Below are positions 1-10,048 of a DNA stretch of 64,000 bases, piece after piece. Under the pieces are notes generated by a model, which worked only from the letters and a program-made list of their open reading frames with translations, did no database searches and was not told where the DNA came from. How positions within the stretch are numbered: position 1 is the stretch's first letter; each line of letters begins with the position of its first letter. Origin of the DNA: Pseudomonas batumici. GTDB lineage: Bacteria; Pseudomonadota; Gammaproteobacteria; Pseudomonadales; Pseudomonadaceae. Location: positions 248,001 to 312,000 of the forward strand of contig NZ_JXDG01000003.1 in assembly GCF_000820515.1 (NCBI RefSeq), in the 5' to 3' direction. Position numbers and translations under genes: made by a program.

Positions 1-98
1 AGGGCCTGCGCACGGGAGACATCTGGTCGGCCGGTTGCACCAAAGTCGGTACGCAGGAAATGGGCGACGCAGTAGTCGCCGCGCTGCGGAATCTGTAA
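1..98 (+). CDS. leuB: 3-isopropylmalate dehydrogenase, C-terminal end (partial)
   Basis: Only the last 31 codons are present; the reading frame enters from the left edge (first full codon at 3) and stops with TAA at 96-98. The C-terminal residues (GLRTGDIW, then a [12 protein letters not shown] stretch) match the end of LeuB, the NAD-dependent oxidative decarboxylase of leucine biosynthesis. The neighbouring asd supports this, because leuB-asd is the usual order in Pseudomonas. Nothing can be said about the missing part. Confidence 0.85.
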   Translation, partial: GLRTGDIWSAGCTKVGTQEMGDAVVAALRNL

Positions 99-166
99 TC
101 TCTCGGGCCCACCACCTCTTTCATCCCTGGAGGCGGTGACCCACTTTTGTAAAAGGTGTAGTTGCG

Positions 167-1279
167 ATGAAACGTGTAGGTCTGATCGGTTGGCGCGGTA
201 TGGTCGGTTCCGTGCTCATGCAGCGGATGCTGGAAGAGCAGGACTTCGACCTGATTGAGCCGGTGTTTTTCACCACCTCCAATGTCGGCGGCCAAGGCCC
301 GTCCGTGGGCAAGGACATTGCTCCGCTGAAGGATGCCTACAGCATTGAAGAGCTCAAGACCCTCGACGTGATCCTGACCTGCCAGGGTGGCGACTACACC
401 AGCGAGGTCTTCCCCAAGCTGCGCGAAGCCGGCTGGCAGGGCTACTGGATCGACGCGGCGTCCAGCCTGCGCATGCAGGACGATGCGGTGATCATCCTCG
501 ACCCGGTGAACCGCAAGGTCATCGACCAGCAGCTGGATGCTGGCACCAAGAACTACATCGGCGGCAACTGCACCGTCAGCCTGATGCTGATGGGCCTGGG
601 TGGCCTGTTCGAGGCCGGCCTGGTGGAGTGGATGAGCGCCATGACCTACCAGGCGGCGTCCGGTGCCGGCGCGCAGAACATGCGTGAGCTGATCAAGCAG
701 ATGGGCGCGACCCATGCGTCGGTCGCCGATGAACTGGCCAATCCGGCCAGCGCCATCCTCGACATCGACCGCAAGGTGGCCGAAGTCATGCGCAGCGATG
801 CCTACCCGACCGAGAACTTCGGCGTGCCGCTGGCTGGCAGCCTGATCCCGTGGATCGACAAGGAACTGCCGAACGGCCAGAGCCGTGAAGAGTGGAAGGC
901 CCAGGCCGAGACCAACAAGATCCTCGGTCGCTTCAAGAGCCCGATTCCGGTGGACGGCATCTGCGTGCGCATCGGCGCCATGCGTTGCCACAGCCAGGCG
1001 CTGACCATCAAGCTGAACAAGGACGTGCCGATCGCCGATATCGAAGGGTTGATCAGCCAGCACAACCCTTGGGTCAAGCTGGTGCCGAACCAGCGTGAAA
1101 TCAGCATTCAGGAGCTGAGCCCGACCAAGGTGACCGGTACCCTGAACATTCCGGTGGGGCGTCTGCGCAAGCTGAACATGGGCTCGCAGTTCCTCGGTGC
1201 CTTCACCGTGGGCGACCAGTTGCTGTGGGGCGCGGCCGAGCCGCTGCGGCGCATGCTGCGTATCCTGCTGGAACGCTGA
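167..1279 (+). CDS. asd: Aspartate-semialdehyde dehydrogenase
   Basis: Cytosolic enzyme that reduces L-aspartyl-4-phosphate with NADPH to aspartate semialdehyde, the branch point to lysine/diaminopimelate, threonine and methionine. The 370-residue protein opens with a Rossmann nucleotide-binding segment ([13 protein letters not shown]) and has the catalytic Cys135 in GGNCTVSLM. These features and the length fit the gammaproteobacterial Asd type. It lies 68 bp after leuB and ends just before a strong intrinsic terminator, so it is probably transcribed as its own unit or with leuB. The start ATG at 167 is the natural one, with the Rossmann strand beginning at residue 4. Confidence 0.96.
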   Translation: MKRVGLIGWRGMVGSVLMQRMLEEQDFDLIEPVFFTTSNVGGQGPSVGKDIAPLKDAYSIEELKTLDVILTCQGGDYTSEVFPKLREAGWQGYWIDAASSLRMQDDAVIILDPVNRKVIDQQLDAGTKNYIGGNCTVSLMLMGLGGLFEAGLVEWMSAMTYQAASGAGAQNMRELIKQMGATHASVADELANPASAILDIDRKVAEVMRSDAYPTENFGVPLAGSLIPWIDKELPNGQSREEWKAQAETNKILGRFKSPIPVDGICVRIGAMRCHSQALTIKLNKDVPIADIEGLISQHNPWVKLVPNQREISIQELSPTKVTGTLNIPVGRLRKLNMGSQFLGAFTVGDQLLWGAAEPLRRMLRILLER

Positions 1280-1297
1280 TTCGCTGAAGCCTTGAAA

Positions 1298-1330
1298 AAC
1301 CCGCGTCTCGTCAGAGTCGCGGGTTTTTTT
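1298..1330 (+). terminator. Intrinsic terminator after asd
   Basis: An 8-bp GC-rich stem, AACCCGCG (1298-1305) pairing with CGCGGGTT (1318-1325), is followed by an uninterrupted run of T to 1330. It sits 18 bp after the asd stop codon. Confidence 0.9.
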
Positions 1331-1423
1331 ATGCGCCGATTGTCCGTAACCTCGGCGTGCAATTGCCTGACCGCCTGGTCACGGGTAAAGTGCCGCTCCC
1401 CCCGTTTTACCTGAGATCATCCC

Positions 1424-2422
1424 ATGAGCCAGTCCCTTGATATTGCCGTGATCGGCGCCACCGGCACCGTCGGTGAGACCCTGGTACAGATCCTCGAAGA
1501 ACGCGATTTTCCCATCGCCAACCTGCACCTGCTGGCCAGCAGCGAGTCGGCGGGGCACTCGGTGCCGTTCCGGGGCAAGAACGTGCGGGTGCGCGAAGTC
1601 GATGAATTCGACTTCGGCAAAGTCCAGCTGGTGTTTTTTGCCGCCGGTCCGGCCGTCACCCTCAGCTTTGCGCCGCGTGCCACGGCGGCGGGCTGCGCGA
1701 TTATCGACCTGTCCGGCGCCTTGCCCGCACCCCACGTCGTGCCGGAGGCCAACGCCCCGGTGCTGAAGACGCTGGGCAAGCCGGTGCAGGTCAGCAGCCC
1801 GAGCGCCGCGGCCACGGCGCTGGCGGTGGTGCTGGCGCCGCTCAAGGGTCTGGACATCCAGCGGGTGAACCTGACGGCCTGTCTGGCGGTATCGAGCCAG
1901 GGCCGTGAGGCGGTGACCGAACTGGCCCGACAAACGGCGGAGTTGTTGAACGCCCGTCCGCTGGAGCCGCGCTTTTTTGATCGACAGATGGCATTCAACC
2001 TGCTGGCCCAGGTCGGCAAGCCGGACGCCGACGGGCATGGGGTACTGGAAAAGCGCCTGGTCAGCGAACTGCGTGAGCTGCTGGCAGCACCTTTGCTAAA
2101 AATTTCAGTGACTTGCATTCAAGCGCCAGTGTTTTTCGGCGATAGCTATAGTGTGTCTTTGCAAACCGCCGCCGAGGTTGACCTGGCGGCGGTGAACGCT
2201 ACGCTGGAGGCGGCGCAGGGTATCGAGTTGGTGGAAACCGGTGATTATCCGACGGCCGTGGGTGACGCCGTGGGCCAGGATGTGGTTTATGTCGGGCGGG
2301 TGCGTGGCGGTGTTGACGACCCGTGCGAACTGAATCTGTGGCTGACAGCCGACAATGTCCGCAAGGGGGCGGCATTGAACGCGGTGCAGCTGGCAGAGCT
2401 GTTGATAAAAGACCTGCTGTAA
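1424..2422 (+). CDS. Asd-family paralogue (USG-1 type), catalytic Cys missing
   Basis: A 332-residue protein homologous to aspartate-semialdehyde dehydrogenase, with an N-terminal Rossmann motif (AVIGATGTVGETLV) and the overall Asd fold. Where active enzymes have the Asn-Cys-Ser/Thr nucleophile motif, this protein reads SSPSAAATALAV, so the nucleophilic cysteine is replaced, apparently by Ala. Such proteins are annotated USG-1 or 'Asd-like' and sit between asd and fimV/truA in many gammaproteobacteria. It is therefore unlikely to be a second working Asd; its real role is unknown. The gene follows the asd terminator and so needs its own promoter. Confidence 0.88.
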   Translation: MSQSLDIAVIGATGTVGETLVQILEERDFPIANLHLLASSESAGHSVPFRGKNVRVREVDEFDFGKVQLVFFAAGPAVTLSFAPRATAAGCAIIDLSGALPAPHVVPEANAPVLKTLGKPVQVSSPSAAATALAVVLAPLKGLDIQRVNLTACLAVSSQGREAVTELARQTAELLNARPLEPRFFDRQMAFNLLAQVGKPDADGHGVLEKRLVSELRELLAAPLLKISVTCIQAPVFFGDSYSVSLQTAAEVDLAAVNATLEAAQGIELVETGDYPTAVGDAVGQDVVYVGRVRGGVDDPCELNLWLTADNVRKGAALNAVQLAELLIKDLL

Positions 2423-2630
2423 AAGATACTTGGCGACAATTTGCAGAATGATTCTAGCCTGGCGCCATGCCCAGGCTGGTTGCTGGAGGTGAACCTGTCC
2501 TCGGGCATTTGCAAGGGCGTCGGCTGAAACCGCGCGCTACGGTCATGTTTTCAAAGGCGCGCACACTGCCACAAGGCAGGCGACACCACCTTCTCGCTAG
2601 CCGAGGAATGCACAAACAAAGGAAGAGGCT

Positions 2631-5285
2631 ATGGTTCAAGTTCGCAAACTGGTGTTAGCAATAGCGGCCGCTTCGGCGCTGTCTTCCGGTATGGCACACG
2701 CGCTTGGGCTGGGGGAAGTGACCCTCAAGTCAACTCCGAACCAGCCGTTGCTGGCGGAAATCGAATTGCAGGATGTCAGCGGCCTGAGCGCCTCCGATAT
2801 CGTCCCGAGCCTCGCCTCGCCCCAGGCCTTCGCGGATGCCGGGGTCAGCCGCCAGGACTTTCTCAACGACCTGACCTTCACGCCGGTGATCAACCCCAAC
2901 GGTCGCAGCGTGGTGCGTGTCACCTCGAACAAACCGTTGTCCGAAGCCTATGTGCGCTTCCTGGTGCAGGTGCAGTGGCCCAATGGCCGGCTGATGCGCG
3001 ACTACAGCGTGCTGCTCGATCCGTCGAAATACACCCAGGCACCCGATGCCGCCAAGCCCGCCGCCGCGGCCCCGGCCAACGCGGCGGCCGCGCCTGTGGC
3101 GCCGGTGACCGCGCCGACCAAGGCCAAGCAATACACCACCGGACCCAGGGACACCTTGTGGGAAATCGCCGCCAAGGAGAGTAATGGTGGCTCCGTGCAG
3201 CAGACCATGCTGGCGATCCAGGCGCTGAACCCGGGTGCCTTCCTCGATGGCAACATCAACCGCCTGAAGACCGGCCAGGTGCTGCGTCTGCCTGATCATG
3301 CGCAAAGCACCGCGTTGCCACAATCCAAGGCCATCGCCGAAGTTGCCGCGCAGAATGCCGCCTGGCGTTCGGGGCGGCGCCTGGTCCATGGCGGCAAGCA
3401 ACAGATCGATGCTACCCGGCACAAGGGTAGCGAGGGCGCGCCGGCCAAGGCCGCCGGCAAGGACAACCTGAGCCTGGTTTCCGCCACGTCCGGCAGGAAA
3501 CACGGCAAAGGTGCCGCCGGTGACAGCAAGGCCTTGAACAACAAGCTGGCAGTGACCCAGGAAAGCCTGGATACCACTCGTCGCGACAACGCCGAGCTGA
3601 AGAGCCGGATGGAAGACCTGCAAAGTCAGTTGGACAAGTTGCAGCGCCTGATCCAGCTCAAGAACGACCAGTTGGCCAAGTTGCAGGCCGAAGGCTCGGG
3701 CGCCGCGCCGGCGACCGGGCAGCCGGCCAATGCCATGTCCGCCCAGTTGGCCGCCAAGCCGGAGGCGGCCCCGGCCCCGGTCGCGCCGGCCCCGGTCGCG
3801 CCGGCTCCTGTCGTTCCGGCGGCAGAAGTGGCCAAGCCGACGCCGGTTGAAGCGCCGATCCAGCCCGACGCCGCCGTGCCGCAGGAGCGCAAGCTCGACG
3901 ACCTGCTCTCCAGTCCGATTCTGATGGGGCTGCTGGCCGGTTCCGCGGTGCTGGTGTTCCTCTTGCTCCTGCTGTTCCTGGTGCGTCGCCGCAAGGCCAA
4001 GCAGGAAGCGGAAAAACACCAGCGCATGGCTCGGGCGCTGTCCGAGGAAAGCGGTTTCTCCGAAGAACTGGATCTGCCTGAAAGCAGCTTCGAGGGCCTG
4101 GAGGTCCCTCCGCCGAGCGTAAAGCTGGCACCCGCTCCGGCCCCGGTCCCGGCCGCTGAGCGTCCTGTCGATGCATTGGACCAGGCCAACCTGCATATCC
4201 AGCGCGGTCACCTGAACCAGGCGGCCGGTGTGCTGGAAGAGGCGGTGAAGTTCGAGCCACAGCGTACTGACTTGCGCCTGAAACTGATGGAGGTCTACGG
4301 CCAGCAGGGCGATCGTGATGCGTTCATCGCCCAGGAGAAGCAGTTGCCTGCCGGTCGGCATCAGGCTGAAGTGGAGCAGCTCAAGAGTCGCTTCCCGTCG
4401 ATGATCGTCGTGGCGGCAGGTCTGGGGGCGGCGGCCGTGGCGGCCGAGCTGAGCGAGGATTTCGTCAAGGAGTTGCTGTCTGACGAACCGCCTGCCCCGG
4501 CTCCGGTCCCGGCTCCAGCTCCGGCGGCGCCGGAGGTGCCCGTGGTCGCGGCGGCGGATGATGTCTTCGATAACGACTTCGACCTGAGCCTGGATGATCT
4601 CGAGGCGGCCTCGCCGACGCTGGTGGCGCCGTCCACGATGGACCTGGATGACCTGCAGCTGGATGACGACCTGAGTTTCGAGTCGGTCCTGGCGCAGCAG
4701 GCCGAGGCCAAGCCGAGCCTGGATGACGACTTGAGCTTCGAGTCGGTCCTGGAACAGCAGCCCCAGGCCAAGCCGGCCCTGGACGACCTGGCGGATTTCG
4801 ATCTGGACCTGGGTGGGGACGCGCCGCTGTCCACTTCGGCGGACGAGGACTTCCTGCTGAGCCTGACCGAAGACCTGAAGGATTCGGATGCCGAGGTCCC
4901 GACCCTGGGGGCGGGTGGCCTGGATGACCTGGGGCTGCCGGCGGATTTCGATCTGTCCCTGGCGGATGAACTGGAGGCGCACTCCGGTCCCAATGCGTTC
5001 ACCGACGAGCTGGATGACGTCAACGCCGAACTCGATCGTCTGTCCCAGAGCCTGGAGCAACCTCCGCTCGCCACGCCGAGCCTGGTGGCGGACGAGTTGC
5101 CCGAAGACGAGTCGTTCGACTTCCTGTCGGGAACCGATGAGGCGGCCACCAAGCTCGACCTGGCCCAGGCCTACATGGACATGGACGACCGCGACGGGGC
5201 TCGGGATATCCTCGCCGAGGTGATGAACGAAGGCAGCGAGGCGCAGAAGAACGAAGCGCGGGAGATGCTCAAGCGTTTGGCTTGA
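2631..5285 (+). CDS. fimV: Polar hub / peptidoglycan-binding protein FimV
   Basis: Inner-membrane protein of 884 residues that, in Pseudomonas, organises the cell pole, type IV pilus (twitching) and cAMP signalling. In order: a signal peptide ending near AHA-LGLG, the conserved FimV N-terminal domain (about residues 25-130), an Ala/Pro linker, a LysM peptidoglycan-binding domain (about 165-222, GPRDTLWEIA...LKTGQVLRLP), a coiled coil (about 305-350), one membrane helix (about 428-450), then a long acidic cytoplasmic region and a C-terminal TPR-like FimV domain (LDLAQAYMDMDD). The acidic part holds a near-exact internal repeat with the core LDDDLSFESVL. ATG at 2631 has a good Shine-Dalgarno (GGAAGAGG) upstream. 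A terminator follows closely. Confidence 0.93.
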   Translation: MVQVRKLVLAIAAASALSSGMAHALGLGEVTLKSTPNQPLLAEIELQDVSGLSASDIVPSLASPQAFADAGVSRQDFLNDLTFTPVINPNGRSVVRVTSNKPLSEAYVRFLVQVQWPNGRLMRDYSVLLDPSKYTQAPDAAKPAAAAPANAAAAPVAPVTAPTKAKQYTTGPRDTLWEIAAKESNGGSVQQTMLAIQALNPGAFLDGNINRLKTGQVLRLPDHAQSTALPQSKAIAEVAAQNAAWRSGRRLVHGGKQQIDATRHKGSEGAPAKAAGKDNLSLVSATSGRKHGKGAAGDSKALNNKLAVTQESLDTTRRDNAELKSRMEDLQSQLDKLQRLIQLKNDQLAKLQAEGSGAAPATGQPANAMSAQLAAKPEAAPAPVAPAPVAPAPVVPAAEVAKPTPVEAPIQPDAAVPQERKLDDLLSSPILMGLLAGSAVLVFLLLLLFLVRRRKAKQEAEKHQRMARALSEESGFSEELDLPESSFEGLEVPPPSVKLAPAPAPVPAAERPVDALDQANLHIQRGHLNQAAGVLEEAVKFEPQRTDLRLKLMEVYGQQGDRDAFIAQEKQLPAGRHQAEVEQLKSRFPSMIVVAAGLGAAAVAAELSEDFVKELLSDEPPAPAPVPAPAPAAPEVPVVAAADDVFDNDFDLSLDDLEAASPTLVAPSTMDLDDLQLDDDLSFESVLAQQAEAKPSLDDDLSFESVLEQQPQAKPALDDLADFDLDLGGDAPLSTSADEDFLLSLTEDLKDSDAEVPTLGAGGLDDLGLPADFDLSLADELEAHSGPNAFTDELDDVNAELDRLSQSLEQPPLATPSLVADELPEDESFDFLSGTDEAATKLDLAQAYMDMDDRDGARDILAEVMNEGSEAQKNEAREMLKRLA

Positions 5286-5299
5286 TCGGCGTTTCAACA

Positions 5300-5329
5300 A
5301 AAACGGCAGCCCTGGGGCTGCCGTTTTTG
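5300..5329 (+). terminator. Intrinsic terminator after fimV
   Basis: A perfect 12-bp inverted repeat (AAAACGGCAGCC / GGCTGCCGTTTT) closing on a tight TGG-type loop and running into T5. It lies 14 bp after the fimV stop. Confidence 0.9.
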
Positions 5330-5382
5330 TTTATGGGGCTAACTAAAAGTCCCGTGCGCATGGCGTCTCGGCCAGCTGGCCT

Positions 5383-5388
5383 TATAAT
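5383..5388 (+). promoter_or_regulatory. Candidate -10 box (TATAAT) for truA
   Basis: An exact TATAAT lies just downstream of the fimV terminator. No convincing -35 is visible about 17 bp upstream. If used, transcription would begin near 5395, which argues against the TTG at 5397 as the truA start and favours 5424 or 5454. Confidence 0.45.
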
Positions 5389-5423
5389 GCACGCCTTTGC
5401 GCAAACCAGCAGGCTGTAAGTTC

Positions 5424-6278
5424 TTGGCAAACATAGATAACCCGGCCGCCGAAATGGCGGCCGACGGCTTCTTCCGGATCGCCCTCGGCGTCGAGTACAA
5501 GGGTTCCCGCTATCGGGGCTGGCAACGTCAGGCGTCCGGCGTGCCGACGGTTCAGCAGACCCTGGAAGAGGCGCTGTCGAAAGTGGCGGATTCGCCGGTT
5601 TCCCTGATGTGCGCCGGGCGTACCGATGCCGGCGTGCATGCCTGCGGCCAGGTGGTGCACTTCGATACCCAGGCCGAGCGCTCGCTGAAGGCCTGGGTCA
5701 TGGGCGCCAATATCAATCTGCCCCATGACGTCAGCGTCAGTTGGGCGCAGGTGATGCCGGCGCATTTCCATGCGCGTTTCAAGGCCATCGCCCGGCGTTA
5801 TCGCTATGTGATCTACAACGACCAGATCCGCCCGGCCCATCTGAACGAAGAAATCACCTGGAACCACCGTCCGCTGGATGTGGAACGCATGGCCGAGGCC
5901 GCCCGCTACCTGGTCGGTACCCATGATTTCAGCGCGTTCCGTGCCGGCCAGTGCCAGGCCAAGTCGCCGATCAAGGAAGTCCATCACCTGCGGGTTACCC
6001 GGCACGGCAAGATGATCGTCATCGATATCCGCGCCGGGGCCTTCCTGCATCACATGGTGCGCAATATCGCCGGGGTGCTGATGACCATCGGCGCCGGTGA
6101 GCGCCCGGTGGAGTGGGCCAGGGAAGTCCTGGAAAGTCGTATCCGGCGCACCGGCGGCGTCACGGCCCATCCGTTCGGCCTGTATCTGGTGCAGGTGGAG
6201 TACCGTGACGAGTTCGCGCTGCCGGAACGTTACATCGGGCCGCATTTTCTCACCGGCTTCTCGGAACTTGACGGCTGA
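5424..6278 (+). CDS. truA: tRNA pseudouridine(38-40) synthase
   Basis: Converts uridines 38-40 of the tRNA anticodon arm to pseudouridine. The family signature is clear: [15 protein letters not shown] near the N-terminus and the catalytic-Asp motif [10 protein letters not shown], then the [15 protein letters not shown] and HHMVRNIAG segments. The start is uncertain. The frame is open from a TTG at 5397, a TTG at 5424 (then ANIDNPAAE) and an ATG at 5454. I chose 5424 because the residues after it look conserved and because it lies a normal distance from the TATAAT box; 5454 is the alternative. It is followed by trpF in the same direction. Confidence 0.9.
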   Translation: MANIDNPAAEMAADGFFRIALGVEYKGSRYRGWQRQASGVPTVQQTLEEALSKVADSPVSLMCAGRTDAGVHACGQVVHFDTQAERSLKAWVMGANINLPHDVSVSWAQVMPAHFHARFKAIARRYRYVIYNDQIRPAHLNEEITWNHRPLDVERMAEAARYLVGTHDFSAFRAGQCQAKSPIKEVHHLRVTRHGKMIVIDIRAGAFLHHMVRNIAGVLMTIGAGERPVEWAREVLESRIRRTGGVTAHPFGLYLVQVEYRDEFALPERYIGPHFLTGFSELDG

Positions 6279-6342
6279 CGCCCGGAAAAGCATTTGCTAC
6301 CATCCGGGACTTTCTCGGAAAAACACCTGGGGTCTTTACGAC

Positions 6343-6975
6343 ATGTCCGCCGTTCGCAGCAAAATCTGCGGGATTACCCGCATTGAAGATGCGTTGGCTG
6401 CCGTCGACGCCGGGGCCGATGCCATTGGTCTTGTGTTCTACGCCAAAAGCCCACGGGCGGTGACGGTCCAGCAGGCGCGGGCGATCATCGCCGCCTTGCC
6501 GCCGTTCGTGACCACCGTCGGCCTGTTCGTCAATGCCAGTCGCTGCGAGCTGGGGGAAATCCTCGACGCGGTGCCGCTGGACCTGCTGCAGTTCCATGGC
6601 GATGAAACCAGCGAGCAGTGCGAGGGTTATCACCGCCCCTACATCAAGGCGTTGCGGGTCAAGGCCGGCGATGACATCGCCGCGGCCTGCAAGGCTTACC
6701 CCGGTGCCAGCGGCATCCTCCTCGATACCTATGTGGAAGGCGTTCCCGGGGGAACCGGTGCCGCGTTCGACTGGTCTCTGGTACCGCAGGGCCTGAGCAA
6801 GCCGATTATCCTGGCCGGCGGCCTGACCGCCGACAACGTGGCCGAGGCGATTGCCCGGGTCAAACCCTATGCCGTGGATGTCAGCGGCGGGGTGGAGCAG
6901 AGCAAGGGCATCAAGGATCGTACCAAGATCGAGGCGTTCATGCGGGCCGTACGCGCCTGCCGAGCGCCGATGTGA
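6343..6975 (+). CDS. trpF: Phosphoribosylanthranilate isomerase
   Basis: Catalyses the Amadori rearrangement of phosphoribosylanthranilate in tryptophan synthesis. The 210-residue TIM barrel carries the family motifs KICGITR (with the catalytic Cys, residues 7-13), [10 protein letters not shown], and QFHGDE, plus the catalytic-Asp strand LLDTYVEG and the phosphate-binding ILAGGL and VDVSGGVE loops. The reading frame is open further upstream, but the ATG at 6343 gives the standard start directly before the barrel. It stands alone here, away from other trp genes, between truA and accD as is usual in Pseudomonas. Confidence 0.95.
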   Translation: MSAVRSKICGITRIEDALAAVDAGADAIGLVFYAKSPRAVTVQQARAIIAALPPFVTTVGLFVNASRCELGEILDAVPLDLLQFHGDETSEQCEGYHRPYIKALRVKAGDDIAAACKAYPGASGILLDTYVEGVPGGTGAAFDWSLVPQGLSKPIILAGGLTADNVAEAIARVKPYAVDVSGGVEQSKGIKDRTKIEAFMRAVRACRAPM

Positions 6976-7069
6976 CGGCTGGCAGCCTGCCGCCGTCCAT
7001 GCATACCGCCACAGAAAATAGGCGGGCCCGGTTGTCCGACGGGCCGAAAACGAATTGGAGAAAGAAAGC

Positions 7070-7990
7070 ATGAGCAACTGGTTAGTAGACAAACTGATCC
7101 CTTCGATCATGCGTTCCGAGGTGAAGAAAAGCTCGGTGCCTGAAGGTCTGTGGCACAAGTGCCCATCGTGCGATGCGGTGCTCTATCGTCCTGAGCTGGA
7201 AAAGACCCTGGACGTCTGCCCCAAGTGCAACCATCACATGCGCATTGGTGCCCGTGCCCGTATCGATATCTTCCTGGACGCCGAAGGCCGCGTCGAGCTG
7301 GGTGCTGACCTGGAGCCGGTGGACCGTCTGAAATTCCGTGACGGCAAGAAGTACAAGGACCGCCTGAGCGCGGCCCAGAAGCAGACCGGCGAAAAAGATG
7401 CGCTGGTGTCCATGAGCGGTACCCTGCTGGGCATGCCGGTGGTGGTTTCGGCATTCGAGTTCTCGTTCATGGGTGGTTCCATGGGCGCCATCGTCGGCGA
7501 GCGTTTCGTGCGTGCCGCCAACTACGCCCTGGAAAACCGTTGCCCGATGGTCTGTTTCTCCGCTTCCGGTGGCGCGCGGATGCAGGAAGCGCTGATTTCC
7601 CTGATGCAGATGGCCAAGACCTCGGCGGTGCTGGCGCGCCTGCGTGAAGAAGGCCTGCCGTTCATCTCGGTGCTGACCGACCCGGTCTACGGCGGTGTTT
7701 CCGCCAGCCTGGCGATGCTCGGCGACGTGATCGTCGGCGAACCCAAGGCGCTGATCGGTTTCGCCGGCCCACGGGTGATCGAGCAGACCGTGCGCGAGAA
7801 GCTGCCGGAAGGCTTCCAGCGTAGCGAGTTCCTGTTGGAGCACGGCGCCATCGACATGATCATTGCCCGTCAGGAACTGCGCCCACGCCTGGGCAACCTG
7901 CTGGCACAGATGATGGGCCTGCCGACGCCCGAGTATATCGCCACGCCGGTTGAAGCTGTCATTGTCCCGCCGGTGCCTGCAAGCCTATGA
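7070..7990 (+). CDS. accD: Acetyl-CoA carboxylase carboxyltransferase subunit beta
   Basis: Beta half of the carboxyltransferase that moves the carboxyl group from biotin to acetyl-CoA to make malonyl-CoA, the first step of fatty acid synthesis. Malonyl-CoA is also the substrate for the polyketide synthase at the other end of the window. The N-terminal zinc ribbon is visible (CPSC ... CPKC), followed by the crotonase-like core with [10 protein letters not shown] and [11 protein letters not shown] start at 7055 is possible, but ATG 7070 matches the usual N-terminus MSNWLVDK and has GGAG ten bases upstream. Its stop overlaps folC (ATGA), so the two are translationally coupled. Confidence 0.96.
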   Translation: MSNWLVDKLIPSIMRSEVKKSSVPEGLWHKCPSCDAVLYRPELEKTLDVCPKCNHHMRIGARARIDIFLDAEGRVELGADLEPVDRLKFRDGKKYKDRLSAAQKQTGEKDALVSMSGTLLGMPVVVSAFEFSFMGGSMGAIVGERFVRAANYALENRCPMVCFSASGGARMQEALISLMQMAKTSAVLARLREEGLPFISVLTDPVYGGVSASLAMLGDVIVGEPKALIGFAGPRVIEQTVREKLPEGFQRSEFLLEHGAIDMIIARQELRPRLGNLLAQMMGLPTPEYIATPVEAVIVPPVPASL

Positions 7991-9294
7991 CCGAACGTAC
8001 CCTGGGCGAATGGCTCGCCTACCTGGAGCAATTGCACCCATCGGCCATCGACATGGGGTTGGCGCGCTCGCAAGAGGTAGCGAACCGTATGGGGCTGGGC
8101 AAGCCGGCGCCTCGGGTAGTGACCGTGACCGGCACCAACGGCAAGGGTTCGACCTGTGCCTTTGTTGCCGCCTTGCTGCAAGCGCAGGGGCTCAAGGTGG
8201 GCGTCTATAGCTCGCCGCACCTGTTGCGCTACAACGAGCGGGTGCAGATCAACGGTGTCGAGGCGACGGACGCGCAGCTGTGCGAAGCCTTCGTCGCGCT
8301 CGAGGCCGGGCGTGGCGAGACCTCCCTGACCTATTTCGAGATGGGCACCCTGGCCGCCCTCTGGCTGTTCGAGCGCGCGGGCCTGGATGTCGTGGTGCTG
8401 GAAGTCGGTCTTGGCGGCCGCCTGGACACGGTCAATGTGGTGGATGCCGACCTCGCGGTGGTGACCAGTATCGGTGTCGATCATGCCGAATACCTGGGCA
8501 ATACCCGCGAATCGGTGGCGTTCGAAAAAGCCGGGATCTTCCGCCCGGGCGCGCCCGCGCTGTGTGGCGACCTGAACCCGCCGCAGCCGCTGCTGGACAA
8601 GGCCCGCGAGCTGGGCAGCCCGTTCTTCCTGCGCGGTCGGGATTTCGATCTCGGTATTACCGACCTGAACTGGCAGTGGCGGGGTGTTGACCGCCGGGGC
8701 CAGGTGGTCGAGCTGCACGATCTGCCGCTGCTTGACCTGCCCATGGAAAACGCCGCCCTGGCGCTGCAGGCCTATCTGCTGATGGATCTGCCCTGGCAGC
8801 CGGAGCGGATCGCCCAGGCGCTGCAGGGCACCCGTATCGCCGGTCGACTGGATCGGCGCAAGCTGAACTGGCAAGGCAAGTCGCTCAGCCTGATGCTGGA
8901 TGTCGGGCACAATCCCCATGCCGCCGAATACCTGGCCGAGCGTCTGGCGTGCAGTCCCTTGAAGGGGCGGCGCCTGGCGGTGTTTGGGCTGTTGTCGGAC
9001 AAGGATCTGGAGGGGGTGGTTGCACCCCTCGCGCGAGATATTCAGCACTGGGCGGTCACACCGTTGCAGACGCCGCGCAGTCGCCCGGCCACTGAATTGC
9101 AAGCCGTCCTGGCGGCGCGTGGTGCACCGGTGAGCGTTTACGACAGTGTCGCCGCGGCGCTGGAAGGGCAGTGTGCCCAGGCCACGGCCGATGACGAGAT
9201 TCTGTTGTTCGGATCGTTTTTTTGTGTTGCCGAGGCGCTGGAGTGGCTGGCCCGGCGCGCCACGGAGGAGGCTGCCAATGGCAATGCTGGATAA
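7987..9294 (+). CDS. folC: Bifunctional folylpolyglutamate/dihydrofolate synthase
   Basis: Adds glutamate to dihydropteroate and to reduced folates. A Mur-ligase-type protein of 435 residues with the ATP-binding loop [10 protein letters not shown] (about residues 47-56), the SSPHL folate-site motif, the GLGGRLD(T)VN motif and the C-terminal DVGHNPHA motif. It overlaps accD by four bases at its start and the SPOR-protein gene by 17 bases at its end, so it sits inside a compact operon. Confidence 0.95.
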   Translation: MTERTLGEWLAYLEQLHPSAIDMGLARSQEVANRMGLGKPAPRVVTVTGTNGKGSTCAFVAALLQAQGLKVGVYSSPHLLRYNERVQINGVEATDAQLCEAFVALEAGRGETSLTYFEMGTLAALWLFERAGLDVVVLEVGLGGRLDTVNVVDADLAVVTSIGVDHAEYLGNTRESVAFEKAGIFRPGAPALCGDLNPPQPLLDKARELGSPFFLRGRDFDLGITDLNWQWRGVDRRGQVVELHDLPLLDLPMENAALALQAYLLMDLPWQPERIAQALQGTRIAGRLDRRKLNWQGKSLSLMLDVGHNPHAAEYLAERLACSPLKGRRLAVFGLLSDKDLEGVVAPLARDIQHWAVTPLQTPRSRPATELQAVLAARGAPVSVYDSVAAALEGQCAQATADDEILLFGSFFCVAEALEWLARRATEEAANGNAG

Positions 9295-9952
9295 GGCGTA
9301 CAAGCAACGGATGGTTGGCGCGCTGGTGCTGGTGGCGCTGGCGGTGATTTTCCTGCCGATGCTGTTTTCCCGCCAGGACGAGCAGCGGCAGGTTCGCGTC
9401 GATGCGCCGGCGGCTCCCCAGGCTTCGGCGCTGCCGCAGGTCAAGGTCGAGCGGGTGCCGGTTCCCGAGCCGCAAGCACTGCCTCAGGAGTCGGCTCCAG
9501 GCGCGGACCCGGTCGCCGAGACCCCGGTGCCGCTCGCTCCGGCTCCGGTTTCAGCTCCGGCGCCTGCACCCAAGCCTGTCGCAGCGGCCAAGCCTGCGGC
9601 GCCGGCTCCGGTGGCCAAGCCGGCCCCCGCACCGGCGCAAACGCCGGCCCAGGTGGTCGCGGTGGCGCCGTCCAAGCTCGATACCACGCAAAATCGCGTG
9701 GACCCCAACGGCCTGCCGATCAGTTGGGCGGTGCAGCTGGCCAGCCTGTCCAGCCGCGACAGTGCCGAAAGCCTGCAAAAGACCCTGCGCAGCCAGGGTT
9801 ACAACGCCTATATCCGTTCCTCCGATGGCAAGAACCGGGTATTTGTCGGTCCGCTGATCGAGCGTGCCGAGGCCGATCGCCTGCGTGACCTGCTGGGTCG
9901 ACAGCAGAATCTGAAGGGCTTTGTCGTGCGTTTCCAGCCGGAACGCGGTTAA
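9278..9952 (+). CDS. SPOR-domain membrane protein (DedD-like)
   Basis: A 224-residue single-pass inner-membrane protein: short cytoplasmic N-terminus, one membrane helix (about residues 13-28, VGALVLVALAVIFLPML), a long Pro/Ala-rich periplasmic linker and a C-terminal SPOR domain (about 150-222; WAVQLASLSSRDSAESLQ ... RVFVGPLIERAEA). SPOR domains bind peptidoglycan lacking stem peptides at the division septum, and DedD of E. coli, found in the same gene neighbourhood, is a division protein. ATG 9278 follows a GGAGG; ATG 9284 is the alternative. Overlap with folC suggests coupling. Confidence 0.9.
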   Translation: MAMLDKAYKQRMVGALVLVALAVIFLPMLFSRQDEQRQVRVDAPAAPQASALPQVKVERVPVPEPQALPQESAPGADPVAETPVPLAPAPVSAPAPAPKPVAAAKPAAPAPVAKPAPAPAQTPAQVVAVAPSKLDTTQNRVDPNGLPISWAVQLASLSSRDSAESLQKTLRSQGYNAYIRSSDGKNRVFVGPLIERAEADRLRDLLGRQQNLKGFVVRFQPERG

Positions 9953-10048
9953 GCGCGCGGCTTTGTATCGAAATGCTCTGACAATCGCCTTACCAGTGAG
10001 GCGGCGCTCTGCTAAAATGCGCCGCCTTATCCGTCTATAGGCTGCACT

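Noticed and set aside
2730..5300. 856-codon open frame on the minus strand opposite fimV
   Set aside because: Arg/Gln/His-rich shadow of the GC-rich, biased fimV sequence; no domain and no ribosome binding site.
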